A DNA stretch of 64,000 nt from assembly GCF_014646655.1 (NCBI RefSeq), contig NZ_BMNR01000008.1, forward strand, positions 66,719 to 130,718, read 5' to 3'. Made by a program: the position numbers and the translations under genes. The stretch is from Yeosuana aromativorans. Lineage in GTDB: Bacteria; Bacteroidota; Bacteroidia; Flavobacteriales; Flavobacteriaceae. The notes under the pieces were generated by a model. That model worked only from the letters and a program-made list of their open reading frames with translations, had not been told where the DNA came from and ran no database searches. This document shows, piece by piece, positions 63,709 to 64,000 of this stretch (the first letter of the stretch is position 1; the number at the start of each line of letters is the position of its first letter).

Positions 63709-64000
63709 CCCAATATCATTCATAAAAGAGCAAATAGCGTCCAGTTTGCTTCAAACCAAAACATCAAAACAAGAAAAAATCCATCCGTTTTGGGTCATGG
63801 TGCAAAAAGAAACTGCAGATCATATACGCAGTTGGCGCTTTATTATCTTGCTCACACTTATAGTTTTAACTTGTTTTGGAGCCCTATATACTTCTATTGG
63901 AAGTTTACAGGAAGCTCTAAGCAACACCAAAGATCCCAACCATGCCTTTGCCTTTTTAAAACTACTAACAGCCACCGATGGCACACTCCCTCCCTATCAT
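63683..64000 (+). CDS. ABC transporter permease (cut by the window edge)
   Basis: The frame opens at the ATG at 63683, inside the end of the ATPase gene, and runs 106 codons to the last base. The visible part is a cytoplasmic N-terminus with FWVMVQKETADHIRSWRF, a typical ABC-2 permease beginning. A first membrane helix follows (about 54-72, IILLTLIVLTCFGALYTSI), then the start of a periplasmic loop. The rest is beyond the window. Confidence 0.85.
   Translation, partial: MKTIDKLHNPISFIKEQIASSLLQTKTSKQEKIHPFWVMVQKETADHIRSWRFIILLTLIVLTCFGALYTSIGSLQEALSNTKDPNHAFAFLKLLTATDGTLPPYH

Noticed and set aside
61589-64000. GldA/GldF/GldG gliding transporter
   Set aside because: The first gene encodes a NEW3-domain protein and the ATPase is a generic ABC-2 exporter type; no GldG-type protein is visible, so proximity to gldJ alone is not enough.

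Overview
This window looks like chromosomal DNA of a gliding or surface-living member of the Flavobacteriaceae (Bacteroidetes). By eye it is AT-rich. It carries type IX secretion and gliding genes (porV, porU, gldJ), a secreted protease with a T9SS C-terminal sorting domain, a FecI/FecR/TonB-receptor operon and an XrtF-like exosortase. Its promoters fit the flavobacterial TTG-N17..23-TAnnTTTG pattern. No rRNA, tRNA, CRISPR array, complete insertion sequence or prophage was seen. The genus is not determinable by eye.

Layout. 1-6400: a FecI-type sigma/anti-sigma/TonB-receptor operon followed by a lipoprotein, divergent from a duplicated-domain lipoprotein that runs off the left edge. The fecR promoter and the divergent lipoprotein promoter share an identical motif and spacing. 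6500-8200: an isolated, AT-rich AIPR-like (phage-resistance family) gene with a palindrome-dense upstream region. 8200-19100: mpl, a TPR protein, a giant alpha-2-macroglobulin with an inserted SusC-type segment, and a lipoprotein/M64 protease pair. 19100-31600: housekeeping genes (SDR, obgE, an hpt-adk fusion, purK-purE, M3 oligopeptidase, ECF sigma with a ZAS-like anti-sigma partner, gcvP). 31600-38300: a KAS III-like synthase, methyltransferase and glycosyltransferase, a secreted nuclease/phosphatase pair, and MlaE/MlaF-type lipid-transport genes. 38300-39700: a compact exosortase locus made of a substrate-like protein, the exosortase and its membrane partner. 39800-46900: DUF389 protein, manC, SprT-like protein, outer-membrane protein, HAD/SDR/M28 operon.

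46900-49300 holds the most distinctive group. A regulator with DUF4242, cyclase-like and AraC domains precedes a truncated haemoglobin and two DUF4242 proteins, one cytoplasmic and one exported. 49300-52700 carries pdhA-pdhC and cdd. 52700-61300 is the conserved porV-porU / gldJ-murF region. The right end has a NEW3-domain membrane protein and an ABC transporter whose permease is cut by the window edge.

Several intergenic signals are independent of the genes. These are two copies of a 56-57 bp palindromic element (upstream of purK and of manC), one copy of a Bacteroidetes-type hairpin repeat after the TPR gene, and many well-formed promoters and terminators. Start codons were re-chosen for several genes using protein-family starts and promoter positions. 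All family assignments are from sequence reading; no database search was run.
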